Assembly (NCBI GenBank): GCA_918026815.1
Contig: CAKJVC010000196.1
Location: forward strand, 357,674-421,673
Length of the DNA stretch: 64,000 bases
Source of the DNA: Chalara sp. BL73
Taxonomy: Eukaryota > Ascomycota > Leotiomycetes > Helotiales
Direction: 5' to 3'
The position numbers and the translations under genes were made by a program. The notes beneath the pieces are model-generated. The model had not been told where the DNA came from. It ran no database searches and was given only the letters and a program-made list of their open reading frames with translations. Below, in pieces: positions 12,358 to 24,200 of the stretch (position 1 is its first letter; every line of letters begins with the position of its first letter).

Positions 12358-15300
12358 ATGTCTGCTTCTCCTAGAGTTCCAAGTAGTCCCTTAGACTTCC
12401 CTGATGTCCACCATGTCTCGCATAACCAAGCTCGGTGGTATAGAGACAACAACCCAGATTACGATCAGCCAAATGATCGAATCTTTAAAGCCGGGCTGGT
12501 GGCGAACCGAAAGCAGAAATGGGCGGCAAATGAAGAAGAAGGGGCAGATATTGATGATTTATTTTCTCTTCATATCACTGAAAGCCGAATTTACGAACAG
12601 CCTTTCTCGGGTGACCATGAAGAGAGAGTCAAATGCACTATCGAAGCTATAGCTCATGATTTAATTGATGTATTCAAAGATACCCCTGAGGGTTGGATAG
12701 AGATGTGGGTCAGAGCACTAGTTCTTAATCCACGTACCAGACCTAATCTTCGACTCCCATACTCGCCCCGAGGCACGCAAGTCAAGGAACTCAACCCCAC
12801 GATGGCTGCTGGTTATCCGCCTCCCACTCCGACATTCAGTCAATCCTTTATGAACCAAGCAGCGACGCCATCCAGAGTTTACCCGCCGAGCAGTGGGAAT
12901 AGTGGCGCACTGCAGCAGAAGGGGCCTGAAGACATATCATTGGTTACCGCATCCGCATCTGAGGCGTCCTCGAAGGTCAGTAGTCCTACGGGAGCGGGGT
13001 TTCTAACTGAGGAGGATTACAATAGACCACCGTCTGGCCAGATCTCCCTTAAGAATACCTTTTTTGTGCTTCGTCTGCACAAACATCCAGAGCTTGGCAA
13101 AACCACCGCAAAGGTGCTCAAAATTAACACATCACGCTGTTTCCCACCTCTTGGACGAAATGGTCGGGATCCAAGTTCTTACTCATACCGATTGTTCAAA
13201 ACTGAATTCCAGAAAGCCGCTAACAGAGGAATTCCTGCCGATATTATTCCTTACAATCTTGAGACTGGGGCGTTTACATATGTGCGGGATGAAAAAGAGA
13301 AACGCATTCGTAACCAGAAGGACTTTGAGGCTGCCATCACGTATCTCTACAATACACGTAGCATTGCGGTAGATTATGGATTGGCGTTTGCGTTCTATGA
13401 TAATTACCAAGGCACGACTAGAGGAGAGTCCGGTGGAACGACCTCTGGTCCATCCAGCATTGGCCAGTATTCACCGAGATCTTCACCAACCAAGCTTAAA
13501 GAAAGAGCTGAATTTGCCCAGAATTTATCCACTGAACTTAAAGACAAAGCCGCAGTTGTCAAGAATAGGCTGGGGGACCTCCAGCAAAATAAGCGATATG
13601 CTTCAAACACATCGAGCCTCGGTGTTTCCGGGATTTTGCGGCCTCTATCCACTGTGCATCAAGCCGCAACTCGTGAGTTCTATACAAATACTATTCCCGA
13701 AAATGAGCGCAAAGAGAAGGCATCAAAATTACGAAGAATGTTTCCTCTTGGACAACTGCCTACAGTGCAAGCCGCTGAGCAGGCTTTACTTGAGTGTAAT
13801 GGAGATGTCGATGCCGCATTCAAAAAACTTGGTGGTAAAGTAGCAAGAGTTCCACTCAAAGCTTCAGAGCGATCCACGCCGAAGGCGTCCCCTGTCTCGA
13901 AAAAGACAACCCTGAACAAACCAGGGACTGCTTCGCCTGTCACATCTAGGCAGGGTCCTCAGCCGACAACTTCGGGGCCAGTGACATCTCGGTCAAGCAC
14001 AACCATTAAGGAGCATCAAGGATCACTGGCTTCTGTACAAACTGCTTGGCCTTCCGTTGAAGCGGCTGGAGGGCCTGGCACTGCTCCGAAAATCCCGTCT
14101 CCTGGCCAAAGCAAACAAGCTCAGAAAAATGCTGACGCAGCGGCCGCTGATTCAGGTAACCGTAGGATATCCATAAAATTATTGCCGACGGCAATCCAGA
14201 AGCGTGCTCGGCAGAGTAAACCTACCTCAGCCAAGGTAGCGCCATTAACAGCAGGCAGTGTAGGCACAAGAACTCCCACGAGGACCACAACTGAGTCTCC
14301 AGAATCGAGCCGCCTAAGAACCCGAACCCCATTGTCAGGGAGATCTCGCCTTCGAGCATTGAATATTTTTTCTACATTAAACAAACTTGAGGGAAAGGTA
14401 AGGGAGACACAGAGTAAGCATAAATTTGATGGATTATATGAGGAGACCAGGCGTGTTCTGTACAAATCTGGTGGTGATTCTGGTTATGATCCCACGAAAG
14501 CTCTGCGACCCGGAAGTATTGATGCTCAAGAAAGTCTTCACAGCTCTGAGGTCAAGGATATTGTCACAGAGTAAGCACCATATAGCTTCATTGTGTTATT
14601 TATTTGCTGATATTTAGTATAGATTTAAAGAACTTGCAAATCTTGACGTTCTCGGTCAATTGAACGAACCTGCTGAAGGCCACTCACCATACTGGACCCG
14701 TTGGGAGGAGTGCTGCCTTCTTTTTAACATGGATACGGCAAAAACCGACGTGGAAGAAAGAGTCCAACTCGCTGGCTTAAAGCAACCACTGTTTCAGTAC
14801 CAAGCTTTTGCCGTATTCTGGCAAATGTCAACATCCCGATCATCTGGTGGTGGATTCATGGCTGATGCTCCTGGCTTAGGAAAAACATTGGTATTTCTTG
14901 CATTTATTATTGTCGAGCATCAACTATCATTGCTTCATGAGGATGTTAAGAAGTCGATTACAACTGGCGTTAACCCGGATCGAGATTGGGAGACTGCCGA
15001 TAAACGGCATCGAACACCCGATAATCAGAGACCTGATAGTGATTGCCCCTCTAGTAACGAACGTCCAGGATGGATTCGTTGTCCCTGTTTGCGATCCAGC
15101 CCAGCATTTCGAATGAAACCACATAGAGGTGTCCGTCTAGCCCTGGTGCCCACTACATTGATGGCAAATTGGAGGAAACAGTGGGCGGAGAATATTGACC
15201 CAGATATTGTTGGTCTTGATATGCGTTTGCTTCTGGCACATCCTGGCGGCGCCGAAAACGCTAAGCGTCACGAATTAGCAGAGTTTCCAGATAATATTGC

Positions 15301-17872
15301 TGCTTTGAAGTCTGAAAGATCCAATCTCGGAGAAAAAGTACCAGATGTCGCTTTCATGCACCAGGAAAGATTTCTCGTCCTTGCAACGAGTCAAGGTTAC
15401 GAATCTTGGATAAGCAAATTTAAATCTGCGCGGGAGGATGTTCTGGCGAGACGGCGGACATCTAATTTCCGGCTACCCTTCGGGCATAAAGACGAGCCCA
15501 AGTTCAATATAGATATTGGGATTGCTTGTATAGACGAGTTCCACGAAGACTTTCGGGTTGGCGAGAGGCGAATCGATATACTTGCACGACTACCTGGGAA
15601 TGAACCTTGGTGCTGGGCTCTTTCTGGCACCCCGATTGAGAACACTCCTAGAAGTCTGCAGGGAGTACTTAATGCTATCGAAAAGCAATTCAATAAGCGA
15701 CTCATAAATGGACAACCAACGTCTTGGGGGCAAGATCGTGCTCTGAAAATGTTTACCCGTGACGTTTATGAGAGAGTCTGCAAGGAGTTCGATACGCTGG
15801 CGAAATCCAAAGGTCAACACCATAATAAGCCGGCAATAAACGATCTGAAAAAAAGGTTTCTACCATTTTTGATTCAGTTCATGATACGACGTACACCAGA
15901 CACGAACTGGTACGGGCATGGGCTCGCACCACTCAAACCTATGTTCCACCATGACATTTATCTGGCTCACAATGCAACCTTCGATGCTGAAATCGAAGCA
16001 ATGCAGCCGGAGCTTGATGCTGCGTATTCAATTGCTCTCCAAACCATCCAAGACAAGTGGCGTAGCGAGGATCCTCAAAAACGTGCATGGCCAATGCCCT
16101 CTCAGCTTGGTTATTCAAACACTATAAGCGTGCAGTATAAGCTCAAGATTTTAGCGACTTGTCCATGGCTAGTCAAGTTCGCTACAGGGCCAACACCTAT
16201 GACTCTGAAGAATGAAGAGCTAACTAAATGGAAAGGCAAATACGAAAATTCGCCATACGGGAAGAACTTACAAGCGATTGTAGAGAGTAGCCCTAAACTA
16301 CTATGGCTAAGACAGTTCATCATAGATTTGGACAAGACAAAAGACGTCGATGGCCAAGAGCACAAGGTATTGGTCATGAGCCAGTACAATTGCATATGCC
16401 TGCTCGTCAAGTTTATGATTGAAACGTTCATAAAAAATAAAAAAGGAAGGGTGGGATTCATCCACTCGAGCCAAAGCGCGCGTGAAACAGCCATCACTAT
16501 TGAAGCATTCAGCGACGAAACCGAGCTCGACAAGGACAAGAAAACAGTCAGAAGAAAACACAAGGAAAATTATCAATTTCTCGTCGGCTCAATCAGGCAA
16601 CTTGGCAGGGGTCTCCAGCTCACTCGTGCTTCCAATGTCGTTCTCATGGAGCCAGATCATAAGTTCGAACACGAAGTACAAGCATTCGCTCGTGTTAACC
16701 GCATCGGACAACGCAATCCTCGAGCATTCTCATTCCGTCTGATAGATGAAGGCAGTCAGATCGAAGAGCAGATCATCGAGAGGCAGATCCAACTGAATCA
16801 ACTACCTGGCAAACCAGTCAAGCGTGCGTCCGACCTCAAGGATGGAGGATTCCTAGATGACTTGGAAAAAGACCCATTCTTGATCCAGTTGTTTGAGCGA
16901 GATATTGTGAATACGGGTTTATCATCTGGCTCAACTGACGGGGATACTGGGGTCCCGAGAAAAGACAGCGAGGTGATACCTAGCCCGAATACCTTGGGAC
17001 GCGGGAGAACATGGTGGCTACCTGAGGATGTCCCAGGATTACCAGATTATCCGCAGTATACGAAGGATCTGAAGGACATGAGCTTCGAGGAAACAGTAAT
17101 GAGCGATAACGAGCCGGCATATAAAAATAAGCCTCCATTGGCCGGCCATCCAGTTATCACACAACATCCCGCTCAGCAAGTGCCTCCAAATATGAGAGAT
17201 CACCCCGCATTGCGAGATGTGCCTTTAATTACAGAGGACCCTCTCTCCACTGACCCACCTCAGTGGTCAGGCGAAATTCTAACACAGAGATTCTATGGTG
17301 ATGATAAAGGGAAAGCCAAAGCCCAGCTGGATGATGACAGAGGCTCTGATCTTTCAAATCCTTTCGAATATGATAAAGGCAAGTACAAGAATGAAGCTCA
17401 ACCCGGCACGGGCAGCCCAAGCTTCTACAACAAAGTCAGAGGAATGGGCCCTCCTAACCCCCCTCCAACAGCCCGCGCTGAGGAAACTATCAGCGGTTAC
17501 AGCAAAGGCAAAGGCGTCTCCCAGCTTCCGGCGGCAATTCGCCAGGACGAGCCGGTCAGCAAAGCAGAGGGAATCTCTCCCGCTCGTTCCCAAGCCTCTC
17601 CTCGCACCCCTTCCCGATCGCCTCGCCGCCCAGACTCACCGATTGTCAAACCGACGTACAGCGCAACGCCGGGGAGCGAGAGGAGGACAAGAGAGGCCAC
17701 TGTTCGCCTTGGGCAGCAGCGCGTTGCGAGTTCGTCTGGGAGCCACCATTCTTTGGAGAGGCCCGATACGGCGCAATCTTCTAGCGCGCATTCAGAAGGC
17801 ACTAGCGATACGCAGGATCGCAGGTTTAGCCTTAGGAGAAAACGCGGGCATGCTGATCTAAAGAGGTCCTGA
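12358..17872 (+). CDS. SNF2-family ATPase with long N-terminal region and CUE/UBA-like motif
   Basis: Two large ORFs are one gene. The first ends in ...ACAGA|GTAAGC and the next exon starts after TATAG at 14623; removing the 52-nt intron (14571-14622) keeps the frame. The protein is 1820 aa. Residues about 450-500 form a helical CUE/UBA-like segment (RRMFPLGQLPTVQAAEQALL...NGDVDAAFKKLGG). The ATPase core follows: motif I APGLGKT (about 821-826), motif II DEFH (1042-1045) instead of DEAH, motif III SGTP (about 1072), and a helicase C lobe with QLGRGLQLTRASNVV and RVNRIGQR (about 1424). The last 350 residues are low-complexity, Pro/Ser/Arg-rich, and end in a basic tail. Likely a nuclear DNA-translocating ATPase; the CUE-like part suggests ubiquitin binding. 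It is not a close match to Snf2, Rad54 or Mot1 as I remember them. Splitting it into two genes would leave the second without an ATG. Confidence 0.85.
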
Positions 17873-18947
17873 GAGATTTTCTGTCGTTTTTAGGTTATGG
17901 TGTCTGGATGGGCGGATGTTACTGGACATGGAGCGTTCGGCGTTTGGATTGTAAGGTGCCTAATTGGGAGTTATATTGTCTGGGGGTCTAGGTATTAAAT
18001 GGATTTTCTGTAGATATAATTGCTTTGGGGATTTAGATACTTGCCGGTATCAGCAAGTAGTTGTTAGCATATAATTGTTTTCGGGAGTTAGGGCCTTGTA
18101 TGTCCATGAATGACGTTTATCCACAAAGCTTTGCTCGTCTTTTTGCTGTGCTTGTGTTTTGATCGAAGCACTTCTTGTGGTTCTAGTGGATTCATATTTT
18201 CATTTTAATGAGTAGTTAAGGATTAGTGATAGCAGATTGACGGGCTTTTCGGATTCTCTTCTAGGTAAAACTGTTCCTGCTACTGCCTGGTATACACCAA
18301 TAGCTATCATAACTGTTAAGTATTACGCTTCCGGTAGGCTTCTTCTGAGAACCCCCTTGATCTTCAGCTCAAAAAGTTGGTGGGGATAGTACAGAACTAG
18401 TGCTCGCTCTGGGTTATCTGGGAGGTTTGTTGCGGAATCAGCATGTTCAGGTTAGTATGGTAGGATTTTTGCCATAGGAGAGAATGGCACGAAACCTATG
18501 CGTATAAGATGCCGAAATGCATCGTGTTTATCATGACGTAATATAGATAAAGAAACAGTAACGAAGCTCGAAATTCTATAAGCCTGGATAACAGTTGCCT
18601 AACAACATAACGTTGGCAGAGACAAGGCTCCAGGAAAGTAGGTGACATATCAACACTGATCGTAGAAATTTTAAGAAGGGAATAAAATGGCGGATGGAGC
18701 ATTGCACGATGTAGCGATGGTACACTGATAGAGCATGTAAATCTTTGATTTATTTTAGTTTTAGAATTCTAAGTCTTGATCTATATAATGTTAGATGAGA
18801 CGCCAGAGCATCCATGTATAGAGTGTGACTTACCGTCCATGTCAAGGTTTTACTGGCCTATATCACTGATCCGTGACGCTATTATGTCTTTGGTCCGCAG
18901 AAATGTCCTTTTCATGCTCCGATTTTGCCCTTGATTTATTGGCTCCT
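17873..18947. other. Intergenic between convergent genes
   Basis: About 1.1 kb of 3'-flanking DNA of the SNF2 gene (+) and the YAR1-like gene (-). Plus-strand ORFs beyond 18870 are shadows of the ankyrin gene. Nothing else is recognised. Confidence 0.6.
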
Positions 18948-19757
18948 TTATATGACCGTGGGTGTCTCTTTGATATTGACATCCTTGACCTGCTCCACGA
19001 CTTTGCTCAGGAGATCCTTCCCACCTGCACTCGAACCTTCAGAAACAGGTTCCTTTCCGTTCTCAGGCGCCTCTTCCATCTCCTCATCCACATCTTCAGC
19101 ACTGTCTCCTGGCTCTCCGGACTTCTCACCAAACCCTGCCTCTAAGCCGCTCCCACCTTCCTCTAATACCCACTTCACCACGTCAGCTTTATCGTTCAAC
19201 TCTGCCTCATATATAGCATCATGACCTCGATGATTTGTGATCGTTGGATCTAACAGAATTATCAGCATCTAGCCCTTCCCGACGGATGACCACATCTCCC
19301 ATCAGGAGGACCTCACCTGCGCCATTCTCCAAAAGCACCTTTACAGAAGGCAAATGCCCATTCAGCGCCGCCCAATGCAACGCCGTATTCCCCGCCTGAT
19401 TCTGAGAATTTAATACCGAAAGCATCGCCGGATTTTGAGGCGACGACTGTGAAAGCCCTTTACACAGATTTAGCAGCAGACCTACCATAACATGTCAGCA
19501 GTTGCTCATATAACGTCCTCTTATATAGTGAAAGCGGAGAAATAACCTTCATGGCCATTAGCAGCCGCCATATGCAACGGTCCATTCCCGCTATTTTCAT
19601 CCTTCGTAAGTTCCAGCAACCCCGCCAGGTCAATCTTCTCCCTCAGGAGAACGGCATCTTTCACGGCGTTAAATTCTTCGAGATCCCCTACACGAGCGAA
19701 GTACAGTAGATCATCAATTTCATCTTCAGAGAGTCCCTGGGCTGCTGTGGTAGCCAT
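18948..19757 (-). CDS. yar1: Ankyrin-repeat protein, Yar1-like (Rps3 chaperone)
   Basis: Three exons, 19757-19547, 19481-19317 and 19249-18948, join in frame to 225 aa (yeast Yar1 is 200 aa). An acidic N-terminal helix (GLSEDEIDDLLYFARVGDL) leads into ankyrin repeats, visible as GNGPLHMAAANGHE, GNTALHWAALNGHLPSVKVLL and HRGHDAIYEAELNDKADVV. An acidic, Glu/Gly-rich C-terminal tail follows. Yar1 binds newly made ribosomal protein S3 and escorts it to the nucleus during 40S assembly. An in-frame ATG 20 codons upstream exists, but the start at 19757 gives the family-like N-terminus. The exon 1 donor GTTATT is weak, yet the join is required by the frame and the repeat pattern. Confidence 0.85.
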
Positions 19758-20349
19758 GATTGCGTTTCTCTTCTGTGGTGAAATTTGTTTTAATAAATTT
19801 CGTGGAGTTGATGCCAAGCACCCTCGATATCAAGCCTACCCCGCGGTCCACCTTTTCACGTGCTGTTTACCCCCTATTACTTCGCTGCCGCCACTAGCAC
19901 GAACCTTACAATTTTCGGGTTTTTTGGATGATAGCTCCTTTATATCTGCACTTGATCGTAGAAGAAATAGCATATACCACAGCCTGGTCAGTGAATCAAG
20001 AATCTCAATATGCCTATACGACTTGAAGACAGCCGTGAATATCTCGAAGATGTAGGAGAGGAGGTAGGAAGAAAAGCCAAGAGGTTGTGGCATGGGTTTT
20101 CGAGCTTTGCACTGCAGGACAATGTCCTAGAAGTTGCTGTTGGTCTGATGTAGGTGCCCCGACCCTCCAATCACAATGTTTGCTTTTGTGTAACAAGAAT
20201 GTCAATGATTCTTTTCACGTGATCATAACCACATCCTATTCTAACACAAAATATACAGCATCGCCTCGGCATTTACTTCGCTGGTAACATCCTTCGTCTC
20301 CGAGATTCTCCTACCCCCATTATCACTCCTCCCGTTCATCAACAGGAAC

Positions 20350-20814
20350 ATGGAGGAGAAGTTCGCCGTCCTGAGGATCGGGCAAGGATACCACCATAAC
20401 GGCACGCACGGCTACAACACCCTTGAACAAGCACTAGCAGACGGCGCCGTTGTACTGGCTTATGGGTACGTCCATTTCTCTACTCTACTCTACTCTCGAG
20501 CAACCCGCTCACAATGATCACTGCTACCGGCGAAAATGTCTACATGGGGAATGCTGATGCGCGCAGGACGTTCCTGAACAAGGTATTCAACTTCATGGGC
20601 GTGGGAATGGCGCTGTATACCGTAGCTTCGGTTTATGAATGGTGCTCGAATGACTCCATCATAAAATGTACGGTTAAATGCAAGTATTGCAAAAAGAGAA
20701 TTAGCGAAAAGGTATGCAGAAGTTACCATGCATGGAATGTATTGCGCTGACTTTTTCAAGGCACTACGCTGCGTGAACTGTACAAGCTGGATGGATGGAA
20801 GAGAAGATCGCTGA
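20350..20814 (+). CDS. Small membrane protein with CxxC-x10-CxxC zinc-binding-like tail
   Basis: Proposed exons are 20350-20465, 20501-20711 and 20761-20814, giving 126 aa. The second intron is canonical (GTATGC, branch GCTGAC, TTCAAG). The first would be only 35 nt, unusually short, but removing it keeps the frame; without it a stop appears. The middle part has a hydrophobic stretch (FNFMGVGMALYTVASVY). The C-terminus reads CKYCKKRISEKALRCVNC followed by TSWMDGRED, two CxxC pairs ten residues apart, resembling a small zinc ribbon. I believe I have seen this tail in other ascomycete hypothetical proteins but can name no family. If the first exon is wrong, translation could start at ATG 20514. 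Confidence 0.55.
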
Positions 20815-21273
20815 TCAGATCGGGGGATATCTTTTGGAACTAACCTACTCTCGCCTCGGGCCTGGCTCATCTCATGGCTCAATTGGTTGTTCCAGTTTTG
20901 ACCATCCGTTTATCCTACTCGATTCTGTTGCTGGCTTCATTGCATTCTGAATGCAGCCACCTTGTCATGTCTTTGATACCCCTTCAATTAATTGCGCTAG
21001 CCATTGATTTATATGATAGATCTTAGCTGTCGTGAAGTATACTTGACAAAGAAATTATGTGCCTTTCATTCATTGTTCAATCTTCGCCGGAGTTAGACAT
21101 CGCTAAGGAGCAAAGCTACGCCATAACATCAACGCTTAAGTCCAGTTGTGGCGTCTTAAAAGGTTAAACTGATTCAAAGTAACCGGATACTTGTTTTCGA
21201 GTTCTATAGAAAAGCAACATTACAGACCATTAAGAGATCTCTCCAAGCAATAGCCGCAGAAGACGTGGACCAA

Positions 21274-21906
21274 ATGATCACAAGAGCGCAGCAGAGAAAG
21301 CTAGACGTGCAGGAGGCCGAGGGCGCTGCCTTATTAATAGCCGGACCTCAACAGAGAGCCGAAAGCAAAGCAGGGGAACAGTCCGGAAAGGGGATTGTAT
21401 CGAGCAGCGACGATGAGGATGAAGATATCAACACCACTCCTCCTGCTACGAGCCGAAGAACGCGCTCCCCGCGAAGCAAGAAAACGACGAACACGAACGC
21501 CCCTACCCGCAGCTATAAACCGGCCGACTCGCCCCGCAGACCGCAAGGCCGGACCTCAGACGGGGATAAAAGCGACCAAGAAGAAGACGGCGATGGGGAC
21601 TTCCACGGCCAGACGCGGGTTTCAACACCGCCCCCCGAACCGCAACACGAAACCCGCGCACCACCGCCACCAACCGCGGAAGCACAAGAAATCGCACGCC
21701 CTTACGACGGTCACGACGGCGACCCCCTCGACGAGGCCATCGCCGTCTGGCAGGACTCGCCGGGCGATCTCGAGGAGCGACACGCCCGGCTCCTGGTGGG
21801 CGAGGGGCTCATCTCCGCCCCGGCTCCGGCCGAAGAGCGCGCCGCGGGGGGAAGGGCTCGACGACGAGGGGTTGTGTTGCCGAAGGGGATATATCCGTTT
21901 TGGTGA
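21274..21906 (+). CDS. GC-rich low-complexity hypothetical protein
   Basis: The open frame from ATG 21274 gives about 210 aa. It is also open upstream to a possible acceptor (ACATTACAG, exon from 21226), so a 5' exon may exist. The sequence is disordered: Arg/Ser/Pro/Thr-rich, an acidic patch (SSSDDEDEDIN) and a second one (KSDQEEDGDGDF), ending ...VLPKGIYPFW. From about 21400 the third codon positions are nearly all G or C, unlike the neighbouring genes. No family recognised. The end may be conserved, since it is the least repetitive part. Confidence 0.45.
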   Translation: MITRAQQRKLDVQEAEGAALLIAGPQQRAESKAGEQSGKGIVSSSDDEDEDINTTPPATSRRTRSPRSKKTTNTNAPTRSYKPADSPRRPQGRTSDGDKSDQEEDGDGDFHGQTRVSTPPPEPQHETRAPPPPTAEAQEIARPYDGHDGDPLDEAIAVWQDSPGDLEERHARLLVGEGLISAPAPAEERAAGGRARRRGVVLPKGIYPFW

Positions 21907-22692
21907 GCCGCGGGGGTGTGCTGCTTGATGGACGGAGGCGAGGCGGGGCGAGGCGAGATGAGATGAGATGAGCGGAGAGGGATCGCGGCGACCGACGTGG
22001 CGGGGAGATTAGCGAAGGGTTTGTGGATGCCGAGAGGGGGAGGGGCCCCTTTGGGGATGCACGCTTCATGCTCACCCTCATGCCCACGATCTGCCTTATG
22101 CCTTATACTTTATGGATGAGGTGTTTGAGAGGTTGGCCGAGGCGCTCTATGAGATGGGTAAGGGGGCAAGATGAGGATGAGGATGAAGGATGGAAATTGA
22201 TACGAGCGTGTTGAAAGCGGTAGATACACCCCGTAGACCGAAAAGTGGTTGAGATCGATATTTGTGGGACAGGAGGATTTGTGGTGGAGAGGGAATCACG
22301 AGTTGATAGCCAGAGCGATGCAGGTGTCAGGGCAGTAAAAAGTATGTGGCTAGGTGACTTGAAGCCTACGGAGGGAACATCTTGATTATCGCCCGATGAG
22401 TTGAAACTGTGTAAAACGGCTCTCAAGATTTGTGCCAGACTTCTTTGCGAGTGCTAAGGATGAGACATGAATCCAGTCGTTCGAGGTTTTATCATAGTGC
22501 AATATAAGCCGCGCTAATTTATCTACCTTCCCAGCGCCAGAAATGCATGCTCATGTTACGTTTTTGTGTTCCCTAACTACAAGATTCAGAGCCTCGTACA
22601 TTCTTTCGCGCTGGCTTGCTCCAGAACGCTTCATCTACATTTTACTCGTAAGGCTCGGGTTGCTAGGCTGAGTCTTTCCTTGCAGGCCACGC
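21907..22692. other. Intergenic, GC-rich start then ordinary DNA
   Basis: The first about 120 bp continue the GC-rich patch, with purine-rich GAGGCGG/GAGATGA repeats. The remainder has no convincing gene. It is the 3' flank of both neighbouring genes. Confidence 0.5.
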
Positions 22693-24200
22693 TCAGCTTA
22701 CTTCTGGCAGACGGACCGCAATATCTCCTGATTGCGTGATATAGCGGACCCAGGGGAGAGAGGGGTATTGTAGCTGTTGTGATTATGTTAGCACTGTATA
22801 CGAGGTTGTTTAGAGGGATGACATACCTTTGGCTCAATAATCTTCAGGTACCGTACTTGAATACCACTGGTGGTAAAGTAAGGAATCTCAAACTTGACGC
22901 TGATCGGTCTCTTCGCACCTTTTCCACCAATACCTCCCATGCTGCCTCCAAATCCGCCTGTCATTCCACCACCGTGATCATCATCACCCTTCACGCTAGG
23001 CAGCCCAAGTTCCGCCCGCATCAGGAACTCCTTGCTTCCTCCAAACTGCTTGATCTTCCACACAATGGCGCTCTTCTCTGGCGCATAATGCACACTGCCG
23101 ATATTTGTCCTAAAGCGGGGCGAATCCGCATCTTCAGGGACCGGGATTGATATTTCGACATTGTTGGCCGTGCTACGACGTTTGAATTGCGCCCTGGCTT
23201 TTAGCATGTATTCGATCCTGCTACCCGAATGCGATTCCACAATGCATTCGACCCAAATTAGCGGCTTGACTTGGGTGTTGAGACGATAAGACATCAGTTC
23301 GAATTCTCCGTCTGGCGGAATGAAGGATATCGTGCGATCATTTTCGAAGCGGGAGAGACGCACGCACTGGTGGAATTTCACGTCTTCCATTTCGATTGCC
23401 TTTCCTCTTGTTGCCCGACCGGTGGTCTCGAACATGACTTTGTCGTTCAGGCCTAGCCGCAATTCTGGCATACCTGACAAATAACACTTCATTTTGATTG
23501 CGCCTAAAATCTCAGACCGGAGGACATTGCCGTTGGATGAGACGAGGAGGTTGAGCGATTCTACAACGTCAAGGAAGACTTCGTTCTTTCGGTATCTAAT
23601 TCCTTCTGATCGCCAGGACACGGCATTGGTGACTGCTATTGGAGGCCGAGCCTGAATCTCTAGCTTGTGCGACTCTTGCGTGATATATTCTTGTAGGATC
23701 TTGGATTCGGTAGTTTGAGGGTAGCCAAAGTCCATCATTTCGTCAAGCAGTTCGTAGATTACAACAAAATTGTCGCGTATCGATTCCTCCTCGAGCTCTT
23801 TGAAGTATTCGGTGAAGACCTCCACTATCTTGTGTAAGAAAAGGAGGATCTCAGTGGCATTTGTGTTCCGTTTTGTCAAGGCAAGCAGGTACAGGTTGTT
23901 ATGTCTGATATATAGATACTCAAGAGAAGTTAGAATGGGGTTTCTACTTCAGAACGTGGCAGAGTGTGCAGTGCATACGTTGATACCCTCGTCCGAGAAA
24001 CAAGGTGGGACAGCGGAACTATCTTCCTCTGCATCATTCAAAAGGACTGGGAACTTCTCGACTGCTGACATAGGAATGTCTCCTCTGTAGTTTCGCGACA
24101 GAAGGGGCTGTTCATTACATTAGTTGGGTCTGCCACAAGAGCCCGTACATGGAATAGGTACCTTTCCCTTCAGGTCGAGGAAGAAGACAGCAGAGGCCAT
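22693..24200 (-). CDS. apm1: AP-1 clathrin adaptor complex mu subunit
   Basis: Four exons (24200-24162, 24107-23979, 23918-22827, 22773-22693) give 446 aa, the usual length of this family. The N-terminal longin domain starts MASAVFFLDLKGKPLLSRNY. The mu-homology domain follows from about residue 160 (SWRSEGIRYRKNEVFLDVVE). It ends LPWVRYITQSGDIAVRLPE as in other AP-1 mu chains. A Gly-rich fungal insert (GGGMTGGFGGSMGGIGGKG) sits near the C-terminus. The protein binds YxxPhi sorting signals and clathrin-coated vesicles at the trans-Golgi and endosomes. All introns are canonical. Housekeeping gene. Confidence 0.97.

Noticed and set aside
14571..14622. Gene boundary between two SNF2-region ORFs
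   Set aside because: Canonical donor and acceptor with exact frame continuity; the second ORF has no early ATG.
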